Assembly (NCBI RefSeq): GCF_000022485.1
Contig: NC_012623.1
Location: 868,001-932,000, forward strand
DNA: 64,000 bases
Direction: 5' to 3'
From: Sulfolobus islandicus Y.N.15.51
GTDB lineage: Archaea; Thermoproteota; Thermoprotei_A; Sulfolobales; Sulfolobaceae
Part shown: piece after piece, positions 30,226-42,174 of the stretch
Layout: each line of letters begins with the position of its first letter
Numbering within the stretch: position 1 is the stretch's first letter
Program-made: the position numbers and the translations under genes
Notes under the pieces: generated by a model
Told to the model about the DNA's origin: nothing
The model's database searches: none
The model's input: only the letters and a program-made list of their open reading frames with translations

Positions 30226-31135
30226 AACTTTCGGAAGATTGTTAGCAGATCTAGGAGATAAGAACAAAGATCTAATTGTGATAACTGCAGATGTAGGAGA
30301 CTCTACCAGAGCATTATACTTTAGAGAGAAGTTTAAGGATAGATACTTTAATATCGGCATATCAGAGCAAGACATGGTAAATTTTGCTGCTGGCCTAGCT
30401 GCTGTTGGAAAAAAACCTGCTATAGTTAATTTTGGGATGTTCTTAATGAGAGCTTGGGAGCAAATAAGGAATAGTATAGCTAGAATGAATCTGGATGTTA
30501 AGATGTTTGTAACGCACACCGGATATAGTGACCATGGTGATGGATCTAGTCATCAAGTTCTTGAAGATATAGCGTTAATGCGTGTTTTACCAAACATGAA
30601 AGTAATAGTACCAGCGGATCCTAAGGATATTGAAAGAAGCTTACCAGTAATAATAGATGAGGAAAGAGGCCCATTGTACTATAGGATAGGTAGGGAGTAT
30701 TCACCACCAATTACAGTAGGTCAAGAATATGAATTCAAAATTGGCAAAGCTTACGTAATTAAGGATGGAAGCGACTTAGCCATAATAGGGGCAGGTGTCG
30801 TTTTGTGGGACGCCTTAAAGGCAGCTGAGGAATTAGAGAAATTAGGAATTAGTGTAGCGGTTATAAATTTATTCTCAATAAAGCCGATAGATGAAAGTAC
30901 TATAGAATATTATGCTAGAAAGACTGGTAAGATAATTACGATTGAAGAGCATAGTATATATGGAGGTATTGGTTCTGCCGTTGCAGAGGTTACAGCTAGG
31001 CGTTATCCAGTACACATAAGATTTGTAGGTGCCACGACTTTTGGAAGGTCTGCTAGAAGTCAAAGGGATCTACTAGATTACTATAATATAAACTATAAAA
31101 CTATTATAAGGGAGGCAATTGAGTTATTGAAGTAG
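30218..31135 (+). CDS. Transketolase, C-terminal subunit
   Basis: 305 residues. It carries the pyrimidine-binding domain with the catalytic Glu in [20 protein letters not shown] and the C-terminal domain ([13 protein letters not shown]). The ATG at 30218 overlaps the stop of the N-terminal subunit (ATGCGTGA), the tight coupling expected for two chains of one enzyme; an ATG at 30194 is less likely. Confidence 0.94.
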   Translation: MRETFGRLLADLGDKNKDLIVITADVGDSTRALYFREKFKDRYFNIGISEQDMVNFAAGLAAVGKKPAIVNFGMFLMRAWEQIRNSIARMNLDVKMFVTHTGYSDHGDGSSHQVLEDIALMRVLPNMKVIVPADPKDIERSLPVIIDEERGPLYYRIGREYSPPITVGQEYEFKIGKAYVIKDGSDLAIIGAGVVLWDALKAAEELEKLGISVAVINLFSIKPIDESTIEYYARKTGKIITIEEHSIYGGIGSAVAEVTARRYPVHIRFVGATTFGRSARSQRDLLDYYNINYKTIIREAIELLK

Positions 31136-32176
31136 ATGACTGAGGAAATAGCACGACTAAGGGAAGAAATAGATAAGGTAGATGAGCAGTTAGTAAAATT
31201 GCTCTCGTATAGATTAGAATTATCTAGAAAAATAGGGAAAGCTAAGTTAAATTCCAACGTAAGTGTTACCGACGAGAATAGGGAAACGAAAGTTAGAGAA
31301 AGATGGATATCTAACGCAAAAAAGTATAACATTCCGAATAGTTTAGTCGAATCAATATTACCTTTAATTTTTTCCTATTCTAAATTAGTTCAGATAAATC
31401 CTGGAGAGAAAGAGAAGGTAGTAATATATGGATACGGTGGAATGGCTAGATCGATTGTTTCTATTCTTTCATTAGCTGGTCATGAGGTATCGATTACTGG
31501 AAGAGATTTAAGTAAAGCGGAGATTTTGGCTAATCAGTTTAAATGCGTAAGTATGGCTCCATTAAGAGCAGTAGATTGGGGAGATATAATTATATTTGCA
31601 ATACCTCCTAATGTTATATTAAGTAATTCTAATGAGCTATTTTCAGATAAGCTTAAAGGCAAAGTTGTGATGGATATTAGTTCTTCTAAATTTGAGATTT
31701 TTAAATTTCTAGAAGAATTATCTAGAAAATTGGAATTCAAGTACATTTCTACTCATCCACTTTTCGGCCCAATTGAATATCCCGTAGGTGAGAGAATAGT
31801 AATTATACCTTCCCAAACTAGTTCTAATAATGATATTATAAGGATTGAGAATTTTTGGAGAAAAAGTGGTTTAGTACCTATTATAACAGATGTTGAAACT
31901 CATGAAAAGGCCATGGCAATTGTTCAAGTTCTAGCACATTATTATCTTTTAGGTTTATCCAATGCAATTGAAACTTTATCATTAGAGTTAGGTGTAGAGT
32001 ACAGTAATTTTCATACTACAAACTTTAGAGAATTAAATAAGATTTTAAAGAAGGTCAAAGATCTGAAAAATGTAATTATTGAAATACAAAAGCAAAATCC
32101 TTATTCTTATAAAGTTAGAAATATAGGTTTAGAGGAGCTTAAAAAGATTAAAGAAGAATTAGAGGGAGGTAAATAG
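31136..32176 (+). CDS. Chorismate mutase / prephenate dehydrogenase fusion
   Basis: 346 residues. The N-terminal 85 residues form an AroQ-type chorismate mutase (EEIDKVDEQLVKLLSYRLELSRKIGKAK). A linker leads to a TyrA-type dehydrogenase with VIYGYGGMARSIVS and the conserved STHPLFGP. It turns chorismate into the tyrosine precursor. It starts immediately after the transketolase stop. No phenylalanine-branch gene is nearby. Confidence 0.9.
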   Translation: MTEEIARLREEIDKVDEQLVKLLSYRLELSRKIGKAKLNSNVSVTDENRETKVRERWISNAKKYNIPNSLVESILPLIFSYSKLVQINPGEKEKVVIYGYGGMARSIVSILSLAGHEVSITGRDLSKAEILANQFKCVSMAPLRAVDWGDIIIFAIPPNVILSNSNELFSDKLKGKVVMDISSSKFEIFKFLEELSRKLEFKYISTHPLFGPIEYPVGERIVIIPSQTSSNNDIIRIENFWRKSGLVPIITDVETHEKAMAIVQVLAHYYLLGLSNAIETLSLELGVEYSNFHTTNFRELNKILKKVKDLKNVIIEIQKQNPYSYKVRNIGLEELKKIKEELEGGK

Positions 32177-32177
32177 A

Positions 32178-33173
32178 ATGATCTTATACGTCCTTAAAGA
32201 TAAAAGTGATTACTCCACACTAGTAGAAAAGCTAAATGAAAACTCAGCCTCTTTTAAAGTACTAAACCTATATGGTAAGAACTTGGTATTAGCATGGCCA
32301 GATCAAAACACTAAAGGTATCATTGATAGTAGTATAGAAATAGCTGTGGAAGTTAAGAAAAGTTATGTCTTAGCTAGTAATGATTGGAAAAAGCAACCGA
32401 CAGTAGTAAATGTGAAAGATGTAGAAATTGGTAGTAAAAAGGTAATAGTAGCCGCAGGTCCTTGTGCAGTAGAAAGCGAAGAACAAGTTCTTACTACTGC
32501 CAAAGCTGTCAAAAGAGCTGGCGCATCACTACTTAGAGGAGGTGCTTACAAACCTAGGACAAGTCCATACTCCTTCCAAGGTATAGGAGAAGAAGGGGTA
32601 AAAATCTTAAGGAGAGTAGGAGACGAAGTGGGTTTACCTATTGTCACAGAAATAATGGATACTAGAGATTCTACTATATTTACCCAATACGTTGATATGA
32701 TACAGATTGGAGCTAGGAATGCACAGAATTTCTCCCTATTAAAGGAAGTTGGTAAGTTAGGAAAACCAGTACTACTTAAGAGAGGTATGGGAAATACAGT
32801 AGAGGAATGGCTTCAGGCTGCAGAATATATTTTACTAGAGGGAAATGGTAATACGGTGTTATGCGAAAGAGGAATAAGAACCTTTGAAAAGTCGACTAGG
32901 TTCACACTAGACATAGGTGGAATGGTAGCTGCTAAGCTAATGACGCATTTACCCATTTGTGCTGATCCAAGCCATCCTGCAGGAAAAAGAGAACTAGTAC
33001 ATTCTTTAGCACTGGCTGCAGTTGCTGCAGGTGCTGATATGTTATTAGTTGAAGTTCATCCACATCCAGAAAAGGCATTAAGTGATTCAGAGCAACAACT
33101 AACACCAGAATCATTCGAAGTCTTAATGGATAGGATTAGAGCATTAGCTAGAGCCTTAGGTAGAGATGCATGA
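32178..33173 (+). CDS. DAHP synthase (3-deoxy-7-phosphoheptulonate synthase)
   Basis: 331 residues of the class I beta/KDO8P-synthase-like type: a roughly 75-residue ACT/ferredoxin-like N-terminal domain (likely feedback regulation), then the barrel with [41 protein letters not shown] and [12 protein letters not shown]. First step of the shikimate pathway, using erythrose 4-phosphate and PEP. Ends with a 4-base overlap with aroB. Confidence 0.95.
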   Translation: MILYVLKDKSDYSTLVEKLNENSASFKVLNLYGKNLVLAWPDQNTKGIIDSSIEIAVEVKKSYVLASNDWKKQPTVVNVKDVEIGSKKVIVAAGPCAVESEEQVLTTAKAVKRAGASLLRGGAYKPRTSPYSFQGIGEEGVKILRRVGDEVGLPIVTEIMDTRDSTIFTQYVDMIQIGARNAQNFSLLKEVGKLGKPVLLKRGMGNTVEEWLQAAEYILLEGNGNTVLCERGIRTFEKSTRFTLDIGGMVAAKLMTHLPICADPSHPAGKRELVHSLALAAVAAGADMLLVEVHPHPEKALSDSEQQLTPESFEVLMDRIRALARALGRDA

Positions 33174-34234
33174 GAGAATCCTTAGAAGACATCTGTTGCT
33201 CTAAAATAAGGGTAATAGTGGGTGAAGGTTCACTTTCAAAATTATCTGAAATTAAAGATAGTAACACTGTAGTTATTTATTCAAGGAGAGTCGATGTAAC
33301 GGACAAAATTAATAAGTATTTACCAAATGTATACTTCATTCCTATCAATGATGGGGAAAGTGCTAAAGAATTATCTAATGTAATCTCTATAGTAGAGAAG
33401 TTATTTGAAAGAAATTTAGATAGAGGGGATTATGTTATTGCTGTTGGTGGGGGAACAGTAACTGATGTAGCAAGCTTCATAGCGTCGATATATTTAAGGG
33501 GATTGAACTTAGTAAATGTACCAACTACCTTTTTGGGCATGGTTGATGCCGCAATAGGAGGTAAGAATGGAGTAAATTTTAATAATATAAAGAACTTAAT
33601 TGGAACATTCTATCAACCTAGTATGATAATTTCTGATTTAGAATTTTTGGAAACTTTGCCAATAGAAGAATTAAAGAAGGGATTAGCTGAAGTAATCAAA
33701 TATGGCTTGACTCTAGATAAAGAATTGTATGACTATTTATCTTTAAATAAGGATAGGGTAATAAATAAAGATAAGCAAGTATTGGAAGAGGTAATCTTTA
33801 GATCTACATTAGATAAACTCGGCATTGTGAAAGAAGATGAGAGAGAAACCAAAGGAATACGAATAGTTCTAAATTTCGGTCATACTATAGGTCATGCTAT
33901 AGAAGCTGGTTCCTCTTTTAATGTTCCTCATGGTTACGCTATTTCTGTAGGAATGGTTTGTGAGGCTAAAATTGCTGAGGAGTTAGGTTATGCGGAGGAA
34001 GGAGTAGTAGAAGACGTCTTATGGTTATTACAACTTTATGGATTGCCTTATGATATATCTCAAATAGATGCTCCAATAGATATTAGACTTGCGTTAAATG
34101 CAATTAATATGGATAAAAAACATAGGAAAGATGCAATTTTGATGCCCTTTCCCACGAGAATAGGTAGCTGGAAAAAAGTCGAAGTCCCTCTAGATACTAT
34201 AAAGGGGTTTGCTGAACAATGCTTGAAGAAATAA
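33170..34234 (+). CDS. aroB: 3-dehydroquinate synthase
   Basis: 354 residues. NAD site [23 protein letters not shown] is split over the central region, with [19 protein letters not shown] and the zinc ligands in [21 protein letters not shown] and VPHGYAIS. Overlaps aroE by 16 bases. Confidence 0.97.
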   Translation: MRESLEDICCSKIRVIVGEGSLSKLSEIKDSNTVVIYSRRVDVTDKINKYLPNVYFIPINDGESAKELSNVISIVEKLFERNLDRGDYVIAVGGGTVTDVASFIASIYLRGLNLVNVPTTFLGMVDAAIGGKNGVNFNNIKNLIGTFYQPSMIISDLEFLETLPIEELKKGLAEVIKYGLTLDKELYDYLSLNKDRVINKDKQVLEEVIFRSTLDKLGIVKEDERETKGIRIVLNFGHTIGHAIEAGSSFNVPHGYAISVGMVCEAKIAEELGYAEEGVVEDVLWLLQLYGLPYDISQIDAPIDIRLALNAINMDKKHRKDAILMPFPTRIGSWKKVEVPLDTIKGFAEQCLKK

Positions 34235-35028
34235 ATTATGATACTAAGTTATTTGGACTAATAGGTAAAAACATAAAATACACGTTATCTCCTTATATTC
34301 ATAATTTCTCATTTACAACACTAGGAATAAATGCGGTTTACCTAGTTTTTGATCTCGATGAAATGAAATTTAATCGTATAATTAATGGTTTATTGGAAAT
34401 TGCAGAAGGGCTTAACGTTACGATACCGTACAAGGAGGAAGTAATGAAATATTTAGATAATACTGATACATACTCCACAAGAATTCAAGCTGTAAATACA
34501 ATATACAAAAAGGGTGGTTATAACACTGATTATTTGGCAATAAAAAATCTTGTCAGAAAGAAAATTGGAAATATGTCTGGCTATGAATGTTACGTATATG
34601 GTGCTGGAGGCGCAGCAAAAGCTGCTGCTTTTGCGTTATCTGAATTAGGATGCTCTAGCATTAGTATTGTAAATAGAACCAATTTAAGGGCTAATGAGTT
34701 AGTTGAATTACTAAATAAGAACGGTTATAATGCGTCAATTAAGGAGAATTGTAATAGTACTAGCAATATTGTCGTTGTTAACAGTACTCCTAATCCTTCT
34801 GTGGTCCCCGAGAATTGTATTCAAAAATCCGAGCTAGTTATAGAATTTGTTTATAAGCCAGTTGAGACTGAGTTAATTAAAAATGCTAAAAAATATAGTA
34901 TAAAATATATAGACGGTCTAGAAATATTAGTAAATCAGGCTGTAGAAGCAGAGAAGATATGGTTTAATAAGAGTGTATCAGATGAAAAGATTATAGAGTA
35001 TCTTTATGCCAGGAAACTCGTTTGGTAA
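34219..35028 (+). CDS. aroE: Shikimate dehydrogenase
   Basis: 269 residues. Substrate site near [13 protein letters not shown] and [15 protein letters not shown] Rossmann motif [21 protein letters not shown] specificity loop. Overlaps aroB and aroC by 16 and 23 bases. Confidence 0.96.
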   Translation: MLEEINYDTKLFGLIGKNIKYTLSPYIHNFSFTTLGINAVYLVFDLDEMKFNRIINGLLEIAEGLNVTIPYKEEVMKYLDNTDTYSTRIQAVNTIYKKGGYNTDYLAIKNLVRKKIGNMSGYECYVYGAGGAAKAAAFALSELGCSSISIVNRTNLRANELVELLNKNGYNASIKENCNSTSNIVVVNSTPNPSVVPENCIQKSELVIEFVYKPVETELIKNAKKYSIKYIDGLEILVNQAVEAEKIWFNKSVSDEKIIEYLYARKLVW

Positions 35029-36181
35029 ACTATTTAGAGTAACCACGTTTGGAGAGAGTCATGGCCCTGCAGTGGGTGTAGTAATAGATGGAGTTCCCGC
35101 TGGTTTACCATTAACTGTCGAAGATATAAAGTTTGAATTAGAATTTAGGAAACCTGGAAGATTATATGTTTCTGGAAGAAGAGAAAAAGATGAACCAGAG
35201 ATATTAAGTGGGATCTTTAATAATAGAACTACTGGATCTCCAATAGCAGTTATAGTACGAAATACTGATGTAATATCAAGTTTTTATGAGGAGATTAGGT
35301 ATAAGCCAAGACCTGGGCATGCTGATCTTCCGTTTATAATGAAATATGGATATGAAAATTGGGATTATAGGGGAGGTGGAAGAGCAAGCGCTAGAGAAAC
35401 GGTAGGTAGAGTGATAGCAGGTGCAGTGGCTAAGAAGTTGCTTATGTTGGCAGATACTTGGATAGCAGGACATCTTAGGAGTTTAGGACCAGAAGAGTTA
35501 AATGAAGAGGTAACATTCGAGGAGGTTTTATGCTCAAAATATAGCCCAGTGAGAGCTAGTAAAAAGGTTCTTGAGGAAAAATATGAAGCGTTAATAAAGA
35601 AAGCTACTCAAGAGGGAGATAGTTATGGTGGAATTGCTGAAGTGATAACTAAAAATCCACCAATAGGGTTAGGAGAACCAGTGTTTGATAAGATGAAGGC
35701 TGAATTAGCTAAAGCAATAATGTCAATCCCTGCTGTAACGGGTTTCGAATACGGTTTAGGTTTTATGGTAAGCAAAATGAAAGGGAGTGAGGCCAATGAT
35801 GAGATTATAAGAAAGGATAATAAAATCGGCTGGAAATATAATTACGCCGGAGGAATTTTAGGTGGTTTAACTAATGGCGAAGATCTTATAGTGAGATGTG
35901 CATTTAAACCTACTAGCTCGATTAGAAAGCCTCAAAAAACTATAGATTTAAGGAACTTAGAGGAAACTTACATTTCGGTAATTGGTAGACATGACCCAGC
36001 AGTAGCAATTAGAGGAGTTACTGTTGTAGAGTCAATGGTAGCACTAACCTTAGTAGACCATGCTATGCGTGCAGGAGTTATTCCACTAGTTAAACTTACA
36101 GAAGAGCAAGGTAATATTGTACAACAGCGTTGGGAGAGGTATGTGAGATCATGCAAACCTATGGAGGAGTCTCAATTATAA
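35006..36181 (+). CDS. aroC: Chorismate synthase
   Basis: 391 residues with all the signature blocks: [50 protein letters not shown], and [15 protein letters not shown]-dependent last step to chorismate. The 3' end overlaps the shikimate kinase start by 31 bases. Confidence 0.97.
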   Translation: MPGNSFGKLFRVTTFGESHGPAVGVVIDGVPAGLPLTVEDIKFELEFRKPGRLYVSGRREKDEPEILSGIFNNRTTGSPIAVIVRNTDVISSFYEEIRYKPRPGHADLPFIMKYGYENWDYRGGGRASARETVGRVIAGAVAKKLLMLADTWIAGHLRSLGPEELNEEVTFEEVLCSKYSPVRASKKVLEEKYEALIKKATQEGDSYGGIAEVITKNPPIGLGEPVFDKMKAELAKAIMSIPAVTGFEYGLGFMVSKMKGSEANDEIIRKDNKIGWKYNYAGGILGGLTNGEDLIVRCAFKPTSSIRKPQKTIDLRNLEETYISVIGRHDPAVAIRGVTVVESMVALTLVDHAMRAGVIPLVKLTEEQGNIVQQRWERYVRSCKPMEESQL

Positions 36182-36957
36182 ACGCGTTACCATCTTGGTA
36201 TGGCTCATCCATGGCAGTCAATTTAAAGGTTAAAGTAGAGATTAAAGAAGGTAAAAGAGATTATTCTAAAGAGAGTGATCTAATTAGGGTCATTATTGAT
36301 TACTTTAAAGAAAAGTACTCAATACCAGATATTGTAGTTGACATTGAATCTGAACTTCCACAGAAGAGTGGATTAAAAAGCAGTAGTGCAGTTTCTGTAG
36401 CTTTAATAGCTGAGATTGCAAAGCGATATAATCTAAGAAATATTAACCCTCCAGTGTTATCTGCAATACTTTCGTTGAAAGCTGGAGTATCATACACTGG
36501 AGCGCTTGATGATGCAACTGCATCATATTGTGGGGGAATAGCATTCACCTATAATAAGATGTTTAGAATAGTAAAGTTGGATAACCCCGAGGATGATTTA
36601 TCTGTTCTCATATTGGCTAGGGGAGGAAGGCAAAAATCGGTCAATTTAAACGAGTTAAGAAAATACAATCACGTCTTTGAGGAGATTTTTAGGATAGCAC
36701 TTAAGGATTCTTTGACTGCTATGAAGATTAATGGAATATTAATTGCAAATATTTTAGGTTACCCTTTAGATCTAATCGAAATAGCATTAAAGAATGGAGC
36801 GTTAGCTGCTGGGATTAGCGGAAATGGCCCGTCGTATTTTGCAGTATCTAGGTATGGAGAAGAAGGTCCAATATACGAAAGCCTTAAGAGATTTGGAGAT
36901 GTTATTATAGCTAGGCCTGTAAGCCTTGATTGTAAGGATTTATCCATCAGAGATTAG
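36151..36957 (+). CDS. Shikimate kinase, archaeal GHMP type
   Basis: 268 residues from ATG 36151: [20 protein letters not shown] at the N-terminus, the GHMP ATP loop [17 protein letters not shown], and [14 protein letters not shown] near the end. It is unrelated to bacterial AroK. A TTG at 36130 is also in frame but adds nothing conserved. Overlaps aroA by 32 bases. Confidence 0.92.
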   Translation: MQTYGGVSIINALPSWYGSSMAVNLKVKVEIKEGKRDYSKESDLIRVIIDYFKEKYSIPDIVVDIESELPQKSGLKSSSAVSVALIAEIAKRYNLRNINPPVLSAILSLKAGVSYTGALDDATASYCGGIAFTYNKMFRIVKLDNPEDDLSVLILARGGRQKSVNLNELRKYNHVFEEIFRIALKDSLTAMKINGILIANILGYPLDLIEIALKNGALAAGISGNGPSYFAVSRYGEEGPIYESLKRFGDVIIARPVSLDCKDLSIRD

Positions 36958-38170
36958 TGGGACAATAAAAGCTCCTCAATCAAAAAGTTTAGCAATTAGA
37001 CTAATTTTTCTTTCACTTTTTACTAGAATACATCTTCACAATCTAGTTCTATCGGAAGATGTTATAGACGCTATAAATTCAGTAAGGGCATTAGGAGTTG
37101 AGGTGAAGAATAATTCCGAATTCATACCTCCAGAGAAATTAGAAATCAAGAAGAAGTTTATAAAATTGAAAGGTTCAGGGACTACTCTTAGGATGCTTAT
37201 TCCAATAGTAGCTGCAATAGGTGGAGAAGTGACAATTGATGCTGAAGAGAGTTTAAGGAGAAGACCTTTAAAAAGAATCGTAGAAGCATTGAGTAATTAT
37301 GGCATATCTTTTTCTTCCTCTAGCTTGCCTTTAACCATCACTGGAAAGTTAAGTAGCTATAATATAAAAATTTCTGGCGACGAGAGTAGCCAATACATTT
37401 CTGGCTTAATATATGCTCTTCATATCCTAAATGGTGGTAGTATTGAAATACTGCCCCCAATTTCGTCTAAAAGTTATATTCTGCTTACAGTAGATTTATT
37501 TAATAGATTCGGTTCTAATGTTAAGTTTTATGGTAATAAGATTCATATTAATCCCAATAATTTAGTCGAATTTCAAGGAGAAGTAGCTGGAGATTATGGC
37601 TTAGCTTCATTTTATGCGCTTTCTGCATTAGTTAGCGGTGGTAGAACTACAATAGTTAATTTATGGGAACCAAAGGAGTATTTCGGTGATCATAGCATTG
37701 TTAAAATACTTAAGGAGATGGGTGCTACTAGTGAATATTTAGACGGTAAATGGTACGTGGAGGCTAAAGACAAATATTCTTCCATAAAAGTAAATATAGA
37801 TGATGCACCTGACTTGGCTATGACAATTGCAGGATTAGCTGCAATAGCAGAGGGAACAAGTGAAATTACAGGAATTGAACGATTGAGGATTAAGGAAAGT
37901 GATAGAATCGAAAGCATAAGGAAAGTTTTAGGATTATATGGTGTAGGAAGTGAAGTGAAGTCTAATTCCATTTTGATATTTGGAATTAACAAAAGGATGT
38001 TAAGCTCTCCGATTACGGACTGTTTAAATGATCACAGAGTAGCTATGATGTCTTCAGCTTTAGCTTTAGTGAATGGTGGGGTAATTACATCTGCTGAATG
38101 TGTAAGTAAGAGTAATCCTAATTACTGGCAAGACTTATTATCACTAAATGCGAAGATTTCTATTGAATGA
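36926..38170 (+). CDS. aroA: EPSP synthase
   Basis: 414 residues starting at TTG 36926 ([12 protein letters not shown]). Blocks [33 protein letters not shown]-like [26 protein letters not shown], and [11 protein letters not shown] are intact. Produces 5-enolpyruvylshikimate 3-phosphate. Overlaps aroD by 4 bases. Confidence 0.97.
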   Translation: MIVRIYPSEISGTIKAPQSKSLAIRLIFLSLFTRIHLHNLVLSEDVIDAINSVRALGVEVKNNSEFIPPEKLEIKKKFIKLKGSGTTLRMLIPIVAAIGGEVTIDAEESLRRRPLKRIVEALSNYGISFSSSSLPLTITGKLSSYNIKISGDESSQYISGLIYALHILNGGSIEILPPISSKSYILLTVDLFNRFGSNVKFYGNKIHINPNNLVEFQGEVAGDYGLASFYALSALVSGGRTTIVNLWEPKEYFGDHSIVKILKEMGATSEYLDGKWYVEAKDKYSSIKVNIDDAPDLAMTIAGLAAIAEGTSEITGIERLRIKESDRIESIRKVLGLYGVGSEVKSNSILIFGINKRMLSSPITDCLNDHRVAMMSSALALVNGGVITSAECVSKSNPNYWQDLLSLNAKISIE

Positions 38171-38829
38171 GACCTTTAATAGTAGCCTCACTGCCAATAA
38201 AAAAGATAGAAGACTTAAAACTTATAGGTAATTTTTTAGATGCAGATCTAATAGAGCTAAGGCTTGATTATCTAAAAGATCGAGAGGTTAGTGTAATATC
38301 TGATTATTTTGAATTTTTAGATAAATACAGAAATAAATTAATAATAACGTTAAGAGATAAGGCTGAGGGGGGAATAAACGAATTAGCGGACGAATTAAAG
38401 ATAAGTCTTTTAAAGGAACTTTACGACAAACAATTTCTATATGATGTTGAGGTTTCATTTCTCCAAAAACATAATGTACCATACGATAATGCGATAGTTT
38501 CTATCCACTATTTTAACTATCTTCCAACTTCAGAAAAGGTAAAGGAGATTGTTAGTAAGTTTTATGAGAAAGCGTTTAGTGTTAAGATTGCAGTTCTTGG
38601 TCTAAAAGGATATAAGGAGGTAATATTACCTCTTCTTGAATATGAAAACGTAACTGTAATTCCGATGAGTAATAATCCTTTAGAGAGGATCGCAGTTGGT
38701 CTACTAGGCTCAAAACTCGTCTATTCGTACGCAATAGAACCTTTAGCACAAGGTCAACTTTACTATAAAAAAGTAATCCAGATTTTTGATTATATTAACA
38801 ATATAATAACTTCGTCTTCAGTTACTTGA
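38167..38829 (+). CDS. aroD: 3-dehydroquinate dehydratase, type I
   Basis: 220 residues, type I aldolase fold: [33 protein letters not shown], and the Schiff-base Lys in AFSVKIAV. Last gene of the operon; its 3' end overlaps the convergent Rieske gene by 40 bases. Confidence 0.95.
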   Translation: MRPLIVASLPIKKIEDLKLIGNFLDADLIELRLDYLKDREVSVISDYFEFLDKYRNKLIITLRDKAEGGINELADELKISLLKELYDKQFLYDVEVSFLQKHNVPYDNAIVSIHYFNYLPTSEKVKEIVSKFYEKAFSVKIAVLGLKGYKEVILPLLEYENVTVIPMSNNPLERIAVGLLGSKLVYSYAIEPLAQGQLYYKKVIQIFDYINNIITSSSVT

Positions 38830-39143
38830 ACTTTGTATAATTTTATAGGCTTTTTGGCTGCGCCTTTCTTAGGTTCTCCACTATATATAGAAAAATGAGA
38901 AAAATGACACTGGCATACTAATTCCTCTTTTATGATGACGCCGTATTTTGAAAGATCGCATCCCAAATGGGGACATCTATTATCAAAAACGAAAAATCTA
39001 TCTGCTCCTAGATAAAAAATAACTAATTCTTGTCCATTTGGTAGTGTTATTTTTCTCTTTTCACCTGTTTTAAAGCTAGTCTTACTTATCCTTATATTTT
39101 CCACGTCTTTAATATGAGCTAATGGAAAATTAAAGTAAACCAT
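38790..39143 (-). CDS. Rieske-type [2Fe-2S] protein
   Basis: 117 residues. Cluster ligands and disulfide cysteines are seen as CPHLGC and CQCHFSHF. There is no membrane anchor, so it is a soluble Rieske ferredoxin, like those serving oxygenases or nitrite reductases. Partner not evident here. Convergent with aroD. Confidence 0.88.
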   Translation of the reverse strand: MVYFNFPLAHIKDVENIRISKTSFKTGEKRKITLPNGQELVIFYLGADRFFVFDNRCPHLGCDLSKYGVIIKEELVCQCHFSHFSIYSGEPKKGAAKKPIKLYKVQVTEDEVIILLI

Positions 39144-39316
39144 TTATAAGTAAAATACTCTTAATACAGTAACATTGACCTTAATGGGTGATTTTTTAGC
39201 AACTAATATTAAAAATTTTCCTTAGCGGTTATTTAATCTTGTTAATCAAATTGTAAGATTTAAACATAGTAGTCATAGGATAATAAAAACTGCTTAAAAG
39301 ATTATGAACAAACAAT

Positions 39317-39323
39317 TTATAAG
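39317..39323 (+). promoter_or_regulatory. TATA box before the 97-residue gene and xpd
   Basis: TTTATAA 44 nt before the ATG at 39361, with GAGG about 10 nt before the ATG as ribosome site. It lies in a 217-bp gap (39144-39360) that otherwise shows no gene. Confidence 0.6.
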
Positions 39324-39360
39324 ATTGGAAGCAAATTAAGTAGAGTAGAGGAAATCAAAG

Positions 39361-39654
39361 ATGTTAGAAATAAGTGAAGATCTTAAAGCAAAACTTGATT
39401 ACAGAATATTTGAGATAGTTCAAAATTCACCTGCTACCGAAATTAGAGCCATAATCATAACCTCTTTACCACCATCAAGTGATGTGATAAATGAGATTCA
39501 AAAAGAGTCATTAAAGATAGAAAGAGTATTTAATATAATGAACGTTGTAAAAGTTAGAGGAAAAGCAAAGGCCATTGTATCCTTACTGGATAAGTCTTTT
39601 GTAAAGTATATTATGCTAGAAGAAGTTATAGTAAACACTCCACAATTAATCTAA
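39361..39654 (+). CDS. Conserved small protein upstream of xpd
   Basis: 97 residues, family not recognised with certainty. The order strand-helix-strand-strand-helix-strand (RAIIITSLPP; INEIQKESL; IMNVVKVRGKAKAIVSLLDKSFVKYIMLEE) recalls the subtilisin-propeptide/I9 fold, which could be a small binding module. xpd starts 1 base after its stop, so the two are co-transcribed; a link to DNA repair is only contextual. Confidence 0.75.
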   Translation: MLEISEDLKAKLDYRIFEIVQNSPATEIRAIIITSLPPSSDVINEIQKESLKIERVFNIMNVVKVRGKAKAIVSLLDKSFVKYIMLEEVIVNTPQLI

Positions 39655-39655
39655 T

Positions 39656-41308
39656 GTGGAACTTAGAGAGTGGCAAAGCAAAATAGCTGAAAAAATTGTT
39701 GAAGCATTAAGAAATAATTTTTTAGTCTCATTACAGGCACCTACTGGTAGCGGTAAGACTCTATTTGCACTCTACGCTTCTTTCAAGGTTAAGCCGAAAG
39801 TGGTATTTATTGTCAGAACCCATAATGAGTTTTTCCCAGTCTATAGAGAACTATCACTACATTTTAAAGATAAAAAATATGGATTTTTAGTCGGTAAATC
39901 TTCTGCATGTGTTTTTAGTTCTTCTGACGTTGATCCCCAAGATATATATTGTAATGGATGTGAAATTTTCAATGCATCCACAATTACTATAACTGATCCG
40001 CCAAAGGTAAGTCTGAATAGACTAAAGGAGGAGGGTAAAAAATTAGGGTTTTGCCCATACTACTCGCTATTGGAGAGTATAAAAAGCGCTGATGTGGTAC
40101 TACTCACTTATCCTTATCTGTTTATACCTTGGCTTAGAGAATCCTTAGATATTAATTGGGAGGACTATGTTGTCGTGATAGATGAGGCTCATAATATAGA
40201 GAATATTTCTAATATAGAGGAGAAAAAGTTAAACAAAAGAATCGTAGAGATGGCAATTTCTCAAACAAAATCACAGAATGTGAGATTAATATTGGAAAGG
40301 CTCAAGGAAAACATAGAACAAATAATTTATTCAGAGGATAAATATATACTTATTGAAAAGGAGAAATTAGCCAGCATCATTCCTCCTAATGAGGAAATTG
40401 AGACTCTAGCTGAGGAATATGAAGAAGTTAGAAAGAATATGATAAAAAATAAGACAGTAAGTAGGAATTATCTTGGTTCGATTTTGAGGTTTTTTGATTT
40501 AGTTAATGATGAAAGAGTTAGAGTTTTTTCATATTCAAATTCCTTGGTTGTAAAATATATAATACCCTCCTATTTTACTGATATACTAAACGATGAAAAA
40601 ATTACCTATATGTTAATGTCAGGTACTATGCAACCCTTGGATTATCTTAGAAATATTATAGGAATTACTAGAAAAATATTATATGTTGATGCTGAAAAGG
40701 TTATGAAAAATAGATTAACTGGGACATATGAGTGTCTTATATCTATAGATGTTACAACTACATATAGTTTAAGGTCAGAGCAGATGGCACGTAAATACGC
40801 ATCATATTTATTAAAAATTTTCTATAATTCCAGAAAGCATGTTCTAGCTATATTTCCTAGCTACGAGTTTATGCGAATTGTATCTAAATTTCTAAATGTA
40901 AGATATTTGGCAGAGGATGCAGAAACTAATATCGAAGAGATAATGAGTAATCTGAAAAAAGAAAAAACAATTATAATGGGTATAGCAAGGGGTAAGTTAG
41001 CTGAAGGAATTGAAATAGTTGAAAACGGAAGTAGTTTGATATCAGATGTGGCAATGGTAGGTATCCCTTATCCTCCAATAGACGATTACTTAAAGATACG
41101 TATTGAGGAGATATCAAAAAGACTGAAAAAAGATATCAGTAGCGAACTAATAGGCATACAAGCATTAATTGCGGTAAAACAATCCATAGGTAGGGCCATC
41201 AGAGGTCCAATGGATAGCGCAACTGTATGGCTTCTCGATAAAAGATATGACAGTCTATGGTGGAAGAAAGAACTTAATTGCTTGAATGCAAGGAAAATTA
41301 AACTGTGA
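39656..41308 (+). CDS. xpd: XPD/Rad3-family DNA helicase
   Basis: 550 residues, start GTG 39656. Walker A APTGSGKT (28-35), DEAH box (176-179), and four Fe-S cysteines C85, C99, C102 and C133 are all present; helicase domain 2 includes SIGRAIRGP. It unwinds DNA 5' to 3' with a 4Fe-4S domain. Same size as the structurally known Sulfolobus XPD. Confidence 0.95.
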   Translation: MELREWQSKIAEKIVEALRNNFLVSLQAPTGSGKTLFALYASFKVKPKVVFIVRTHNEFFPVYRELSLHFKDKKYGFLVGKSSACVFSSSDVDPQDIYCNGCEIFNASTITITDPPKVSLNRLKEEGKKLGFCPYYSLLESIKSADVVLLTYPYLFIPWLRESLDINWEDYVVVIDEAHNIENISNIEEKKLNKRIVEMAISQTKSQNVRLILERLKENIEQIIYSEDKYILIEKEKLASIIPPNEEIETLAEEYEEVRKNMIKNKTVSRNYLGSILRFFDLVNDERVRVFSYSNSLVVKYIIPSYFTDILNDEKITYMLMSGTMQPLDYLRNIIGITRKILYVDAEKVMKNRLTGTYECLISIDVTTTYSLRSEQMARKYASYLLKIFYNSRKHVLAIFPSYEFMRIVSKFLNVRYLAEDAETNIEEIMSNLKKEKTIIMGIARGKLAEGIEIVENGSSLISDVAMVGIPYPPIDDYLKIRIEEISKRLKKDISSELIGIQALIAVKQSIGRAIRGPMDSATVWLLDKRYDSLWWKKELNCLNARKIKL

Positions 41309-41315
41309 AATAGAA

Positions 41316-42110
41316 ATGGAAGTACAGATTTTTACTCACAAAAACTGTGTAGAATGTAATATGCTTCTTGAATATTTAGAGAATAAGGGACTATTGGGGA
41401 AAGTAAAAATTATTGATACTGAATTATATCCATTTTTAGCTTTTGAAAGGGGCGTCATTTCAACACCGTCCATTTTTATAGATGGGAAATTAGTGTATGC
41501 GGGTATTGTAGATTTTGAGGAGTTCGAAAGGATTTTAAGTGGAGAAAAAGTAACTAGGCAAATAGATAAGGATAAGTTAGTTGAAAAATTAATGCTTGGT
41601 ATAGTTGACTCTTTCGCTGCTACAGCTTGGTTGTATATTAATAGGGACTTTGATTCGTTCCTAGCGCAAAAGGATTTCGTGATGGCAGTAACTGGATTAT
41701 CCCTTTTAGATGAGAAGGAAAGAGAAGAATATTATAATTATTTAAGAAACATAATGATAAAAGAAGGAGAGAAGTACCTAGAGGAATGGAAACCTAGAAT
41801 GCTAAGAAATATATCGTCTAACTTCATTAGGGAGATATTTTGGTTATATGAGACAAAAATAAGTAAAGAAGTAGTCATGCAGAAATATTCAGTAGAAGTT
41901 TTCGCTCATTGGCTAATGGTAAGAGGCGGTGCAGTAGGAAGAGTTGGTCTAAGGATTTATCCACTTTCTGATTCCACTTTAATGAGAAGGGTATTAGAGG
42001 CATATAACTTCATGTTAGGGAACTACGATGATATATTCAATAAGGTTCAAAAAGAACAAACGGAACTGAAGGCTAAAAATAGGGAACAAGTAAGGTATTT
42101 ACAAATTTAA
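41316..42110 (+). CDS. Thioredoxin-fold protein with a long unknown C-terminal domain
   Basis: 264 residues from ATG 41316. The first about 80 residues are glutaredoxin/NrdH-like with HKNCVECNM (CxxC) and the cis-Pro in [11 protein letters not shown]. The remaining about 180 residues are helical, rich in Trp/Tyr/Arg, and not recognised. It follows xpd by 7 bases. A redox link to the Fe-S helicase is an inference from position only. Confidence 0.75.
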   Translation: MEVQIFTHKNCVECNMLLEYLENKGLLGKVKIIDTELYPFLAFERGVISTPSIFIDGKLVYAGIVDFEEFERILSGEKVTRQIDKDKLVEKLMLGIVDSFAATAWLYINRDFDSFLAQKDFVMAVTGLSLLDEKEREEYYNYLRNIMIKEGEKYLEEWKPRMLRNISSNFIREIFWLYETKISKEVVMQKYSVEVFAHWLMVRGGAVGRVGLRIYPLSDSTLMRRVLEAYNFMLGNYDDIFNKVQKEQTELKAKNREQVRYLQI

Positions 42111-42174
42111 AAACCTAACCATTAAAGCTAAAAACGTTTTAAACTTTTTAATCTCTGTTAAAATAACTCCTTTT

